Shown here in pieces: positions 37,865-48,745 of a DNA stretch of 64,000 nucleotides. A program made the translations under genes and the position numbers. The stretch spans positions 2,294,001-2,358,000 of the forward strand of contig OZ316894.1 in NCBI GenBank assembly GCA_973895155.1, given 5' to 3'. Each line of letters opens with the position of its first letter. The first letter of the stretch is position 1. The notes under the pieces are model-generated. The model saw nothing but the letters and a program-made list of their open reading frames with translations. It was not told the DNA's origin and made no database searches. The DNA comes from Marsupella aquatica. Lineage: Eukaryota; Marchantiophyta.

Positions 37865-38410
37865 GGACATTGAAGGACATTGACTAGGAAGATGTACAGT
37901 CTATGATATTGAAATTTGTGCTTGTGCACATAAGGTACAAAAATAAAAGTACACTCTATGATATTGAAACTTGTGCTTGTGCACATAAGGCACAAAAATA
38001 AAAGTACACATGTAAAGAAAAATAATAATGAACAGGAAAGTTTAAGTTTATGGTATTGGGATAATGTACATAAGTAGAGATACTTATATACTTACTTTAG
38101 ATAATGACAATCAAAATAATTAAAAACATAAATTTAGGACACAAAACCGTGAGTAGTATTTAAAGACATAAGGTGTGCACGTTATTTAGATCATTTCTTC
38201 TGTATTCATGAGAATAAGGGCTAGAAATTCAATGAGCTTTGTTACAGGGTGGATGATCTTAAAATATAGCAAAGATTTTTTAAAAAATTAAAGGGGTGCC
38301 AGAATAAATTGGAAATAAAAAGTATGCACCTTGGTAAGACACATTTAAATAAAAATACATAACAAAAGAAGTTTGAATAAGACAACATACTGAAAACCAT
38401 ATTAGCAGCT
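37865..38410. repeat. Direct repeat plus dispersed AT-rich repeat
   Basis: A 55-bp unit (TCTATGATATTGAAACTTGT, then GCTTGTGCACATAAGG) is duplicated at about 37900-38010. The segment 38160-38410 resembles 63215-63520 in the same orientation; shared blocks include CATGAGAATA, GGGGTGCCAGAATAA and AAATAAAAATACATAACAAA. This suggests two diverged copies of one dispersed element, with ends not definable here. Confidence 0.6.
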
Positions 38411-38888
38411 TCAAAACAATCAGCTCGGCTCAGCTCTGCAATCATCACTCGATCAATCAGAACATCAGACGTGCCCGACTGACCCACGACGCAAAATTCC
38501 CAACTCACAGAACGAAGAACCGATCGAGAAGAAGGAAGGAAGCGCAATGATCGGTGGGACACCTTATCTTCATGCTCACCCGCCTTCCAGCTCCATTCCA
38601 TTCCATTCCCATTACTGTAGGCTGCACAGCTTTCTTGCTCAATCGGTCCCCCCTCCTGTCCTCTTCTGGACCAGGTCTCATCCAGCCCACCTCCAACCCA
38701 CAAAATTCTGCTGCTAAAAGCTCTCGAGTCCCGACATTGGTGTGAGATCCCGAGATCGCGAGCTCATCCACATTCCAGAGAGTTTTTCGGAGTCCTTGTC
38801 AATCCTTGCGTCACTTCCAATCTACCACTGCATTTGCTCCGTTTCTGAGTTGAGGTTGCTCTGTTTCTGAAAGGAGAGAGGAGAAACG

Positions 38889-40304
38889 ATGGGGTCGGTG
38901 GCGGAGTGGGGAAATGCGTCCCTCGAGGAGGTGGACACGGAGATTTTCAACCTCATCGAGCACGAGAAAGGGCGTCAGTACAAGGGCATCGAGCTGATTG
39001 CATCCGAGAACTTCACCTCGCAGGCGGTCATTGAAGCCCTCGGCAGCGCCCTCACGAACAAGTACTCGGAAGGGCTCCCGGGGGCTCGCTACTACGGTGG
39101 CAATGAGTTCATTGACCAGATCGAGAACCTCTGCAGAGCGCGAGCTCTCAAGGCGTTCCACCTCGATCCGGAGAAATGGGGTGTCAATGTGCAGCCCTAC
39201 TCTGGATCCCCTGCCAATTTCGCAGTCTACACCGCTCTCCTGCAGCCCCATGATCGGATTATGGGCCTGGACTTGCCGTCGGGTGGCCATCTCACGCACG
39301 GGTACTACACATCTGGTGGGAAGAAGATCTCTGCCACTTCCATCTACTTCGAGAGCTTGCCCTACAAGGTGAATTTCGCCACCGGGTACATTGACTATGA
39401 CAAGCTCGAGGAGAAGGCTCTGGACTTTAGGCCCAAGATGATCATCTCGGGAGGGAGTGCCTACCCGAGGGATTGGGACTACAAGAGGTTGAGATCTGTA
39501 GCTGACAAGGTTGGATCTCTGCTGATGACTGATATGGCTCACTTCAGCGGTTTGGTGGCAGCTCAGGAGGTGAACAACCCGTTTGAGTACTGTGACGTTG
39601 TGACCACTACGACCCACAAGAGTCTGAGGGGTCCCCGAGCTGGAATGATCTTTTACAGGAAGGGGCCTAAGCCACCGAAGAAGGGGCAGGCTGAAGGGGC
39701 CCAATATGAGTATGAGGACAAGATCAACTTTGCCGTTTTTCCTTCACTTCAGGGGGGTCCTCACAATCATCAGATTGCTGCACTTGCTGTCGCTCTGAAG
39801 CAGGTGGATACTCCGCTTTTTAAGGAGTATGCCAAGCAAGTGAAGGCCAATGCCAAGGCTGTTGGAGAGGCTTTGATGAAGAAAGGGTACAATCTCGTGA
39901 CGGGGGGGACAGATAACCATTTAGTGTTGTGGGATTTGAGGCCGCTGGGTCTCACCGGAAATAAGGTAGAAAGGGTCTGTGAATTGGCCCACATTACCCT
40001 CAACAAGAATGCTGTCTTTGGGGATAGTAGCGCTCTTGCACCCGGCGGCGTGAGAGTGGGTGCACCGGCAATGACATCCAGGGGGCTGAAGGAGAAGGAT
40101 TTCGTTCAGATTGCTGACTTCTTGGAGCAGGCAGTGAACATCACTCTTGCAGTCCAGAAAGAGCACGGAAAGCTGCTTAGGGATTTCAACAGAGGTTTGG
40201 TGGACAACAAGGATATTGCGGCCTTGAAGGATTCTGTAGAGAAATTCGCATCCTCGTTTGACATGCCCGGGTTTGATGTCAAAGCCATCAAAGTTCCAGT
40301 TTGA
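38889..40304 (+). CDS. SHMT: Serine hydroxymethyltransferase, cytosolic type
   Basis: Pyridoxal-phosphate enzyme that interconverts serine plus tetrahydrofolate with glycine plus methylene-tetrahydrofolate, supplying one-carbon units. A single exon encodes 471 residues, the same length as the Arabidopsis cytosolic enzyme SHM4. No transit peptide precedes the conserved [10 protein letters not shown], supporting cytosolic location. Visible signatures are [57 protein letters not shown], the cofactor lysine Lys244 in [14 protein letters not shown], and GGPHNHQI. All look intact. The start follows a purine-rich leader (GAGAAACGATGGGG). The reading frame is uninterrupted, whereas the other recognised genes here are spliced. 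Promoter elements are not clear; a TCCATTCCATTCCATTCC run lies about 300 bp upstream. Identification is certain; isoform is inferred from length and lack of a leader. Confidence 0.98.
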   Translation: MGSVAEWGNASLEEVDTEIFNLIEHEKGRQYKGIELIASENFTSQAVIEALGSALTNKYSEGLPGARYYGGNEFIDQIENLCRARALKAFHLDPEKWGVNVQPYSGSPANFAVYTALLQPHDRIMGLDLPSGGHLTHGYYTSGGKKISATSIYFESLPYKVNFATGYIDYDKLEEKALDFRPKMIISGGSAYPRDWDYKRLRSVADKVGSLLMTDMAHFSGLVAAQEVNNPFEYCDVVTTTTHKSLRGPRAGMIFYRKGPKPPKKGQAEGAQYEYEDKINFAVFPSLQGGPHNHQIAALAVALKQVDTPLFKEYAKQVKANAKAVGEALMKKGYNLVTGGTDNHLVLWDLRPLGLTGNKVERVCELAHITLNKNAVFGDSSALAPGGVRVGAPAMTSRGLKEKDFVQIADFLEQAVNITLAVQKEHGKLLRDFNRGLVDNKDIAALKDSVEKFASSFDMPGFDVKAIKVPV

Positions 40305-43002
40305 AGTTGTGACTTCGGTGGGCAAGTTTAGGTTTAGTTGTGCTCAGGTCTCTCCCCCCCACAATTGATCAAATCCTTCTCATTCTGTGTCCAGAAGAGG
40401 GCCAATTTTCGTATTATATAGCGGGGGAGTATTGTAGTAGGCAGCGGATACTATTTTTATCTCCCTGTGTGGAATACCGTTTAATGTTAGGGATTCTTGT
40501 CACACTGCATTTCATATGTAGCCGGTTGTCCAGTCCGAAATGGATGTTTTCGCACTAGTCGTACTCATTTCAGATGTCTGTCTTGTCGTGCTATTCGGTG
40601 TGAATGCAATGCTAGTGAGCTTCCACTCCTGTAGATTATCGCGGATGAGAAATTTATAGAACAAGAATGGATGAATGCTGAGAATTCAGGGCCGGAGGTC
40701 TATTGGGGAGCTCTCATTCTAGGAATCTTAGAGAGTGGGTTGACATGACGTTCTCAATTTGATGGGGAAAATTACTTCCGCGAAATAATTGAGCGGAGAG
40801 ATATAAGGCACGAAGTTCCCTATGATCGTAGGGACGAATGCTCCTTGCATTCCAGCAAAACAGCTTAAAGATATGACGTCGTTCAGTAAAGAGGAACGCA
40901 GAAGGCTGTGGGAACCCTGACAAAGTGAGATGCCTTAAATTCCTGATGCGATTCAGCTTCGTCCTTGTATGTTCTAATGGGATTTCAAAGATCAAGTGAA
41001 AGTTACTTATTCCGAGTAGACTGTTACCGAGGAATGCAATCGATACGCCCGGCATGATTTTGCCATACACTCCCCGAATCACGGACCCAGTTGCACTGAA
41101 TGACTCCTGTCTCTTCAGTATTTTACTCTTAACTCCCAGTCCGAGTAAACTAGGAACAAATCCATTAGTCTTGCATCCTCCGAAAACCCTTAACAGTCAA
41201 AACTATTCGAACTAGTCACTCTGGAGGCATTCTGAATCTCAGGGAAACGCTTTGAATCTGATGGCTTGATAGGTGCATTTGCACTGTCTAGTATGAGCTG
41301 GAGTCCATCTCATTGGTCGAATGGTATCTGTTCCTCTGAATGATTTGAACAAGATGATTGTTAAATGAGGGTCCTACCAGGATACTCCACAGCATGCGGA
41401 GGGGAATCCAGCAAAGTAGACTCGAAAGGTAACCGTTTCTGATTTCCTTTGAGGGGAATCCTGCAAAGTAGGCTCGAAAGGTAACTGTGTCTGATTTCCT
41501 GTGCTGAAGCTCGACATTTATTGATCTGGGGGACGCTAAGGACCATAGATCTATCGAACGACTGTCAGCTTTTCTGGTGTGAGCGAAAAAAGTTAGTTAT
41601 TTGCGTGCCGAAGATTCTGCTGTATAGCCTATACGTTGCATTATTTCATGCAGGTTGGCATCGAACTGTAGTTCTGGTATTCAGAATGAGCAGATACGGT
41701 CTAGACTGCACCAAGCCCACCCAAACTTCAATCAATGAATGTCAGCCTCAAATTGCACTTGGTGGGCCCAGTCTCGTTACGACCTGCTCCTCCAAGGTGA
41801 GCCCACCATTAGGAGAGCAAAAGTTCAAGAGGTTACGTACCATTACTGCAGCTGATGGATTTGAGCCTCTAACCGTTGTCAACGGTGCATAGATCTTTAC
41901 AAAACTTAGCTTAACACTAGCACACCACCACTGCAGCACCCGAAAGCTCGTGCTATGTATATCCACTTTATATAGATGTACAGAGCAAGGGGGTAAGCCT
42001 GCCTTCGAGCCCCTTAATTGAAAACAAGTGATCCACAGCCATGAAAACCTTCTAAAGTTGGTTGTCCAGAAGTGTTTACTTTAGATACAAATTGCTGTTC
42101 ATGGGGCTAGTTCACAGGAATGACTAAGACACACGAAAGTACCTGAACATATATATTGTCTACTCTTTTCGTCCGATCCTGCAGGCCTGCATTTTCAAAC
42201 GTTTTCCAGGGTTCACCTAGAATTGGACCCTTCGTTGTTCCAAGTTTCACCTTTTGTTTTAATTGGTTTAGAACAAAAGTGTTACAGCAGAGCGCTTGAG
42301 AAAGTTCCTTTAAAGACTCAGAATTGATATGAAGACGAAGCAGAATTTAAAACATAGTGGCCAAACTCAGAGACAACTTGATAATTGATCATTTCCTTGA
42401 AGACGGAAGACACTTTTAGAGATACAAATTACAAGAGAGAAGGACGTAACATAGACCTTGGTTCATACAGTTTGGGACTACGTAGTATCACGCTTCCGTC
42501 ATGGCAATTTCAATCATTGCAATTTTATCTCCCTTGAGATTGTGGAATATTGCCTGGTGGGTCTCCAACTTCATCTTACTACAGTTATTATTAGTCGCAC
42601 ATGGTACGCAGAAAATCCAACTACATACATGAGAATGACTAGAGACTTGATAAAAACTTCTTTTCCAATATGACAATAAACGGTGTTTCCCGTCAACAAT
42701 TTCCTAAGTATGCACCCAGAAAGATTTTGCTGCTAAATCAGCTTTGCTGACATGTCCCACGGCAATCCCACGAGCCACAAAGGTCAACCAAGCTACGATT
42801 GAATACAACGAAAATTTCAGACTTCCACAATACCAAAATCCGCTGCTGGAAGGGCCTCATTTTTTTAAGGAACCAATCTACTCCTTCAGAAGAATGACAT
42901 GGTTACAACGAATGAACTGACGGCTCTAGAGTATTGAGTACGTGCCGTTGTTCGATTCTTTTCCCTGAATCCTCACAATCCACAATCACGACCATAGCTG
43001 TT
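40305..43002. other. Space between SHMT and PGP phosphatase, no gene seen
   Basis: The first ~400 bases are probably the SHMT 3' untranslated region. A 52-bp unit (AGCAAAGTAGACTCGAAAGG, then TTTCTGATTTCCT) is duplicated at about 41399-41502. The part nearest 43002 is 3' flank of the minus-strand phosphatase gene. Short open frames elsewhere show no family resemblance. Confidence 0.5.
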
Positions 43003-44754
43003 CTACCAGCACCCAGGATCTTTAATAAACTCTGTAGGATTGTCAAACAATCTGTGCTTGGGTGGGAGACAACCTCGTCGATGCCACCAATCAACCAATG
43101 TTTCTTCCAGTCTTCTCACCTGCGAATTTGCACAGACAAATTTAATATCAAAGGGGAGTGAAAGTTCAGTGCTGACCATTCTGGGAAATTGTGCAACTTA
43201 TTAGAGTCACGACTCTGGAAGGTATTGTGGTTGAGGCCTTACCCGCTTCACCATGAAAGGTTCTCCACGTAAAGTTAGTGGAGCTAGACGAATTGTCAAC
43301 AAACCATTATTATTTCCGTAGACAACGTCAGTGAAGTACCTATCTCCAACCTGAGGCAAAGACAGTCGTCGAAGTGCATTAGATTTCATTTCTTCCCACT
43401 CGAAGAACGTAAAGGGAAACTCCTTATGAAGGGACTTCTATCTTTAAGCAGGGTGTGTCCGTCCACTGAAGCAAATGTCAACGTGATCTAGTAGACCATG
43501 ATCCAATTTTGTAGCAAAGGTGACGACATGCATCCAACAAAGAGCTCACCATGACCAACATGGAAGGGTCACAACTGAAGTAGTTGGAGACAGCAAGTGC
43601 ATTCCCAGCAGGCTTTTTCTGACCTGCGCTTTCCAGTAAAAGTAGTAAGGCTCTACAGTAAACTGAACTGAGCTATTCACTGTCCATACAAAAATGCAAC
43701 CTCACATTCGTTTGAACAAGCTCTCAGCTACTTGGAAGCTTCTTCATCTTTTGTGGCGGTTTTCCTAATACGTCTCCAATCCCCTGAATCTCTCCCACGG
43801 TTCTTAAACTCAATTCGAAAAACAAACAGCTCCAATTCTGTAAAAGATACCGGGCTAGCTCTTCTTCACAAACATAAAGAGTTTCATGAAAAGGTACCAT
43901 GGCGGATCACTGGGATGCCAAGCCTATTCTCCACGAGCTTTGCTTCAGCTCCATCCGGATCATATTGGTATAGACCTGCAAACCTAACCATTCAAAATTT
44001 ATATCACGAGAGGAGAAGATCTAGCCCTGTTTCGTGGCAGAAAACTGAAAGAAAACCTGTCTAGAAGGTGATAGCACGACTAATTTTACTCAATCAGTGG
44101 CTTCAGGCAAAGTAAAACAAAGACTCGCAGAATGAATTCAATGTGGTTTTGCACCATGACCAAAGACACACAACTCCAATCAATCAAGTTAACCTCAATC
44201 CGAGTCAATTTAATTCAAATCTCTAAGCACAAAAATAAAGCAAATCATTCATTTGTTTCTCTATACTTTTGGTGCTGAGGGCAGATATAAAACCAGATAT
44301 GACTACTGTAAGGGCATTCGTTCCTTTATTTCTCTCAACTTCTGTATGGCTATTCGCTTTAGGTCCCTTCGTCCGAATGACGCAAATTCTCCAATTAGGC
44401 TGATCAGAAAACCCACCGGCAGAATTGCTCAGCAAAGCAATGCGCCCTCCGAAAACCTCCCTACATTCCTCCAAAGAATCAGTGAGAGGGGGCCAGATGT
44501 TCTGCCCAAACGGAGCTGTAAGAGTATTGTCTTTGTCGAACAAAATGCCCTCGAATCCCCTGATTCGCAACGCCTTCCAATCAATCCAAGAAATATCCGG
44601 CACGCTGACATGCGGAATCGCCAAATGCCGGTCCTTGACGATCACCCTAGCTGAAAAGGATACCCCTGAGACATTGACATTCTGTGCCAACTTTCTCCAC
44701 AAGGACTTGCCTTCCATGCTGCTTACAGGATCTGCATGAGGACCATCAGCATTG

Positions 44755-44836
<82 letters not shown>

Positions 44837-45179
44837 CACTAGGCTGCTGGGCTTCGGTCAAGAATTCCTCTTCCTTCAAACTGGCATAACACCCAACTCC
44901 TCCTATTCCCCAAAGACCATCAGCAAACCTAGATTTCAGCCCCTTTCTAGAATTGGCCGCACCATCCACCCTTCCGTCCAATCTAATCCCCTTTCCGCCT
45001 CTGGTGCGATCTCCTATCAATCCTCCTGGTCCTGTTAAGCCTCTACCATGGCTCTGATACTCAAAAACTGCTGCAGTGTTGTTGCAGTGCTGCAAGACAG
45101 GGTTTAGAGTAGAAGAGGACGACGAAATAGCAGAGGATGTGAGAATAGAACGTGAGACAACAGCGTGGTGAAGGAACAT
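43003..45179 (-). CDS. PGPP1: Phosphatidylglycerophosphate phosphatase, HAD family, organellar
   Basis: Removes phosphate from phosphatidylglycerophosphate to make phosphatidylglycerol in plastids and mitochondria (GEP4/PGPP1 type). Exons 45179..44417, 43975..43898, 43623..43550, 43350..43243 and 43119..43003 join in frame to 379 residues. HAD motif I is FDKDNTL (Asp215, Asp217), motif II LLSNSAG, motif III lysine in GQKKPAG, motif IV VGDRYFTDVVYGNNNG; all residues expected for catalysis are present. I chose ATG 45179 because the following sequence (MFLHHAVVSRSILTSS) is Ser-rich and acid-free like an organelle transit peptide; an in-frame extension upstream has no such character. Between leader and enzyme lies a ~170-residue low-complexity spacer with a polyserine run near residues 114-143. 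The enzyme core from VSVPDISWIDW onward matches plant homologues; the spacer is unusually long. Dual targeting is inference. Confidence 0.95.
44750..44838. repeat. Trinucleotide microsatellite in PGPP1 coding sequence
   Basis: An uninterrupted run of ACT triplets (about 18) passes through one CCT into about nine GCT triplets on the plus strand. Read on the coding minus strand it is AGT/AGC, hence polyserine. Length changes would keep the frame. Confidence 0.95.
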
Positions 45180-45835
45180 TGCTGAATCCTGCCTGAACGG
45201 TAGCAGAACGTCTATACCAGCCAAGCTAGGAGCACACCCTGTCCATGTTGAAGGACATTGCCTGATACTTACGTTCCTGACCGCAGATGTTCCTGAATTT
45301 CCTCCTCGGCCCACATGAACTACCAACTACCCAACAACTGGAAACGAATTGCTGAAAGAACGCGTTCTGAAGTCCAAGATCTCCCAAAGAAGACGAGAAG
45401 AGGAATTGGAAGAGGAATTGGAAGAGGGAAGAAGAAAATCTATCCACTTTCAACCGATGCTTTTGGTTTTAGGGAGACGGGTCTCGTTGAGGGAAATGAT
45501 TTTGGAAGAGTGACTTGTGATGAGTCAAAGCTGTGGACACATGTGCCAAAGCTTCGCGAGTTCTGCAAGAGATTGCACTCGAGCGATGGAGAATTGGAAA
45601 CGGGACTGCCAGAGTAAGGTAACACACATGCAGACTGGGATTGACTATGGCTATGAGCAAGCTTGTGACAGAATAACAAGCCAATTTGGGGAGCACAAGC
45701 TTGGATAGGATCTCAATCTCTAAGGTCACAATGGATGATCAAAAATGTCCATTTTCAAGTTGAGTAATGCTAGAGAGAGTAGTCTTAGTGACCATCGTGT
45801 ACTGTTTCGTCACACTCCTATGGAGTTTTCTCCTC

Positions 45836-46105
45836 AACTTTACCAGACACGAGCCTTAATGCCCATTATTTGAATGACAATTTTGTTCCTCAACTTGTCC
45901 AGACACGATCCTTAATGCCCATTATGTGAATGACAATTTTACTCCTCAACTTTTCCAGACACGAGACTTAATGCCAATTATTTGAATTACAATTTTACTC
46001 CTCAACTCTAACAGACACAGCCTTAATGGCCATTTATTTGAATGACAATTTTACTCCACGAGACAAGAGCCTTAATGCCCATCATTTGAATGACAATAGA
46101 ATGGT
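45836..46105. repeat. 57-bp tandem array, about five copies
   Basis: Each unit has CCAGACACGAGCCTTAATGC, CCATTATTTGAATGACAA and TTTTACTCCTCAACTT in the same order. Copies start near 45841, 45898, 45955, 46012 and 46060, the last ones truncated. A single related fragment recurs near 46300. Confidence 0.88.
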
Positions 46106-48745
46106 AACAAAAATCAGCATGTATGATCATCATTTTGACATACCATACATTCCATTCTGCTCTCCATCTATATTCATTTTATTGGCCCTAGAGTTACAGT
46201 CTAGAGTTTCACTCTAGAAGCCTAGGCCCCCACTCTAGCTTCTATTTGCAAATAAGTGGTAAGATTTCAGTTTAATGTTGAGTGGAGTGCTAGTGTAGTT
46301 CCCCTCAACTTTACCAGACACTTGCGTTTACTGTTGAGTAGAGCTGTAGTGCCCTTGCTGGTGAGGGGCCCTGTGAGGGGCACTCTCTGGCTTTTTGGCT
46401 CTTTGGTCTAACCCAGTTTTTTCTTTGTATTCTCCCCTTTAGTGGGTCTCCTGCCTTTGGGATCCTTCTCCACGTTGGCAGTGTGTTATATATAAGTTGA
46501 ATGACACATGATTAGAGCAAAACAGCTTTACTGTAACACTTCTTTTGTATAGACTAAAAATGCACTTTGTACTTTATATGCAAGTCAGGTGGCAAAAACC
46601 AGAACCTGCCAAAGCAAGCTTTAATTACTGTTACACAAGGAGCATGTTAGCGTCCCATCCGAGTAAAGGTTTAAATGGAGATCCCATCCAACCTTAATAA
46701 CTTGGAATCATAGTGGAGTCATTGATTTATAGGTTGTCTAGTTATAAGAGGTCAAGTACTAAACACCAAGTCCAGTGATGTAACCTTCCAGCGCAACTGT
46801 TTTAAGTTAGGTAGGTCACACCCTATTTCATTGTTTTCCCATTACTCTTTCCAGGAAGAGAGAGAGAGAGAGAGTGAGAGAGAGGAAGAGCAACCAGCAA
46901 AAAAAGGAAAGGGGATTAAATGGCATTCCCTTCTCGAATTGTTGAAGGCTATGTACCATGTGTAATAGGGGCTGGGTGATCTCCAATTTGGGATGGGAGT
47001 TGGTGTTTAAGGTAGCCACATGCAGGCAATTTTGAACATGGGGAGAACGCTTGCCTCTGCATGCAAGCTGACATCACATGTTATGAGCACACTAATTTAA
47101 TGTTTGAGCATTGGATGGATTGTTCTTGCAACAGTGTGAGTGGGGCAGGATGCAATGGGTTTAGGTTGGGGAGTGAGTTGGAGAGGGGGGAGGAGTAGAT
47201 GCTACTTTGAAATCTAGGGTAGGGTCTGGGCACAGGAAGTAGAAGTTTAATGTAAGGACATGTTGTTAGTGTAGAAAACCACTTGGCACAAAATATGGTT
47301 TGCAGAAAGAGGCAAAAATAAAGATTTGCAAGAGTTGACATAGCAAAATGCAGTTTTTTTAAGTTTAGTTCTTTTGCCCTCTTAGTGGACTCCAGGCTTT
47401 GTGGCTCTTTCTGTCATCCTTGGGTTTATCCATAGTCCCCCACAGCCATTTTTTGGCGGGCAAAATTTAGTCTATCATTTACCTAAACACAGGCAGGCTA
47501 ATGATACTCGGGCTGAAATTTTAAACATTATGTTTCATTTGCCACCACCTAATGCACTATGGGGGAGTGTTAGGCAGGGAATTCTCTACAATAGTCAGAA
47601 AGTACTCTATGATTGAAAGAAATACTCCATATTCAGACATGTGCTTGTCTGTAGGGTAATTTAGTAGCCACTTTGGCTAATGTTTAAAAACAAGAAAATA
47701 ATGGCTGGTCGCCCCCTGAGGGGAGTGTCAGCACCACCACCTATTGCACCAAAACACAATATTGCTGTTGATCAAGGATGTTGTCCACTTTCCAAAGTAG
47801 AATCGACTAGTTTCATGGTGATGGATCACCATGCTTAAAAATAAGAAACAATATGCTAATCCAGAGTTGCTCTCCTTCCAATCCGCAAAGCTCCTGTTCT
47901 CAGCCACATAGTCAAACAAAGTTGCCCCACAAATTTGATGGGTTCCCACTTTTCTTGGCTTCAATTCGGATGGCATTGCCTGCCACGTCCAGAGCAGCTT
48001 CCAGCGCTCTGTTACTCTACAAATAGTCAAGCTACTACTGTACAGTTCAGATCTCAAGAAGAAAGTGTGATTGCATGGTGACCTACAGTTTCTGGCTGAT
48101 TGCCCACAACAACCTCTCCACGGAAGTATGCTGATTTGGCGCTCTGCCATGTTGAGCTACCACCGCTCCGATACATTCCTCCAACATTTTCTATGCGTGT
48201 CTCATGATTGAGATCCGCCCTCCCCACCCAGCTCAACTTTACTCAACCAACTATCTCTCTTTCTCTCCCGCTCTGTTCCTCTCAGGATGAAATCAATTCA
48301 GTAGTCTACTGAATTGTAGCTCCACCACCGACATTGGCAGGATGACAGTGTTGCAACTGCTGAAGTGGCAGCCTAATGTGGGTGTTTGAGTTTTGGAGTT
48401 TGTCTGCAACCTTACTAGCACCTAGTGTGGCTGGCATTGGATTCCAAGCTGGGCATTTGTTTGAGAGCGATCGAGCCAGGGCAGAAGGCTAGAGGTAGAA
48501 GAAGTCCGTCTTGGCAGCTAAGTATTTGGAGACTAGTTTTCGGCCCGGATTGAGAAGAGATTGTGAACTCAGATTCATCTTCAGTAGAGGAGAATTGCAG
48601 TTTAGGCGAAAGAGTAAGAGATCAAGAAGCAACAAGTTTCACTTGCGATTGAGTTGAGATTCCTGAAGCAAGGAAGGGGAGGAAGGAGGAGTGAGTGGGT
48701 TGGTTGGTGGCCTGGACGGGAGGTCCGACTAGCGAGCTGTTCAAC
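46106..48745. other. Space upstream of the PLAC8 gene; weak coding hints on minus strand
   Basis: A GA-rich microsatellite lies at about 46855-46890. Segments near 46390-46460 resemble 14945-15030 (TTTTTGGCTCTTTGG and a following GGGATC context), suggesting another dispersed repeat. On the minus strand, 48170-47800 holds two protein-like stretches in different frames (YRSGGSSTWQSAKSAYFRG and ALEAALDVAGNAIRIEAKKS). I could not join these into a gene. About 48240-48745 should contain the PLAC8 promoter and leader, with a short CT-rich tract near 48250. Confidence 0.45.

Noticed and set aside
38811-39704. 297-codon open frame antisense to SHMT
   Set aside because: It is the mirror of a strongly codon-biased gene; no family resemblance, and the sense frame is certain.
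44736-45038. Plus-strand polythreonine/polyalanine open frame
   Set aside because: It is the antisense reading of the PGPP1 microsatellite.
45180-45326. N-terminal extension of PGPP1
   Set aside because: The in-frame extension lacks transit-peptide character, while ATG 45179 opens a typical Ser-rich leader.
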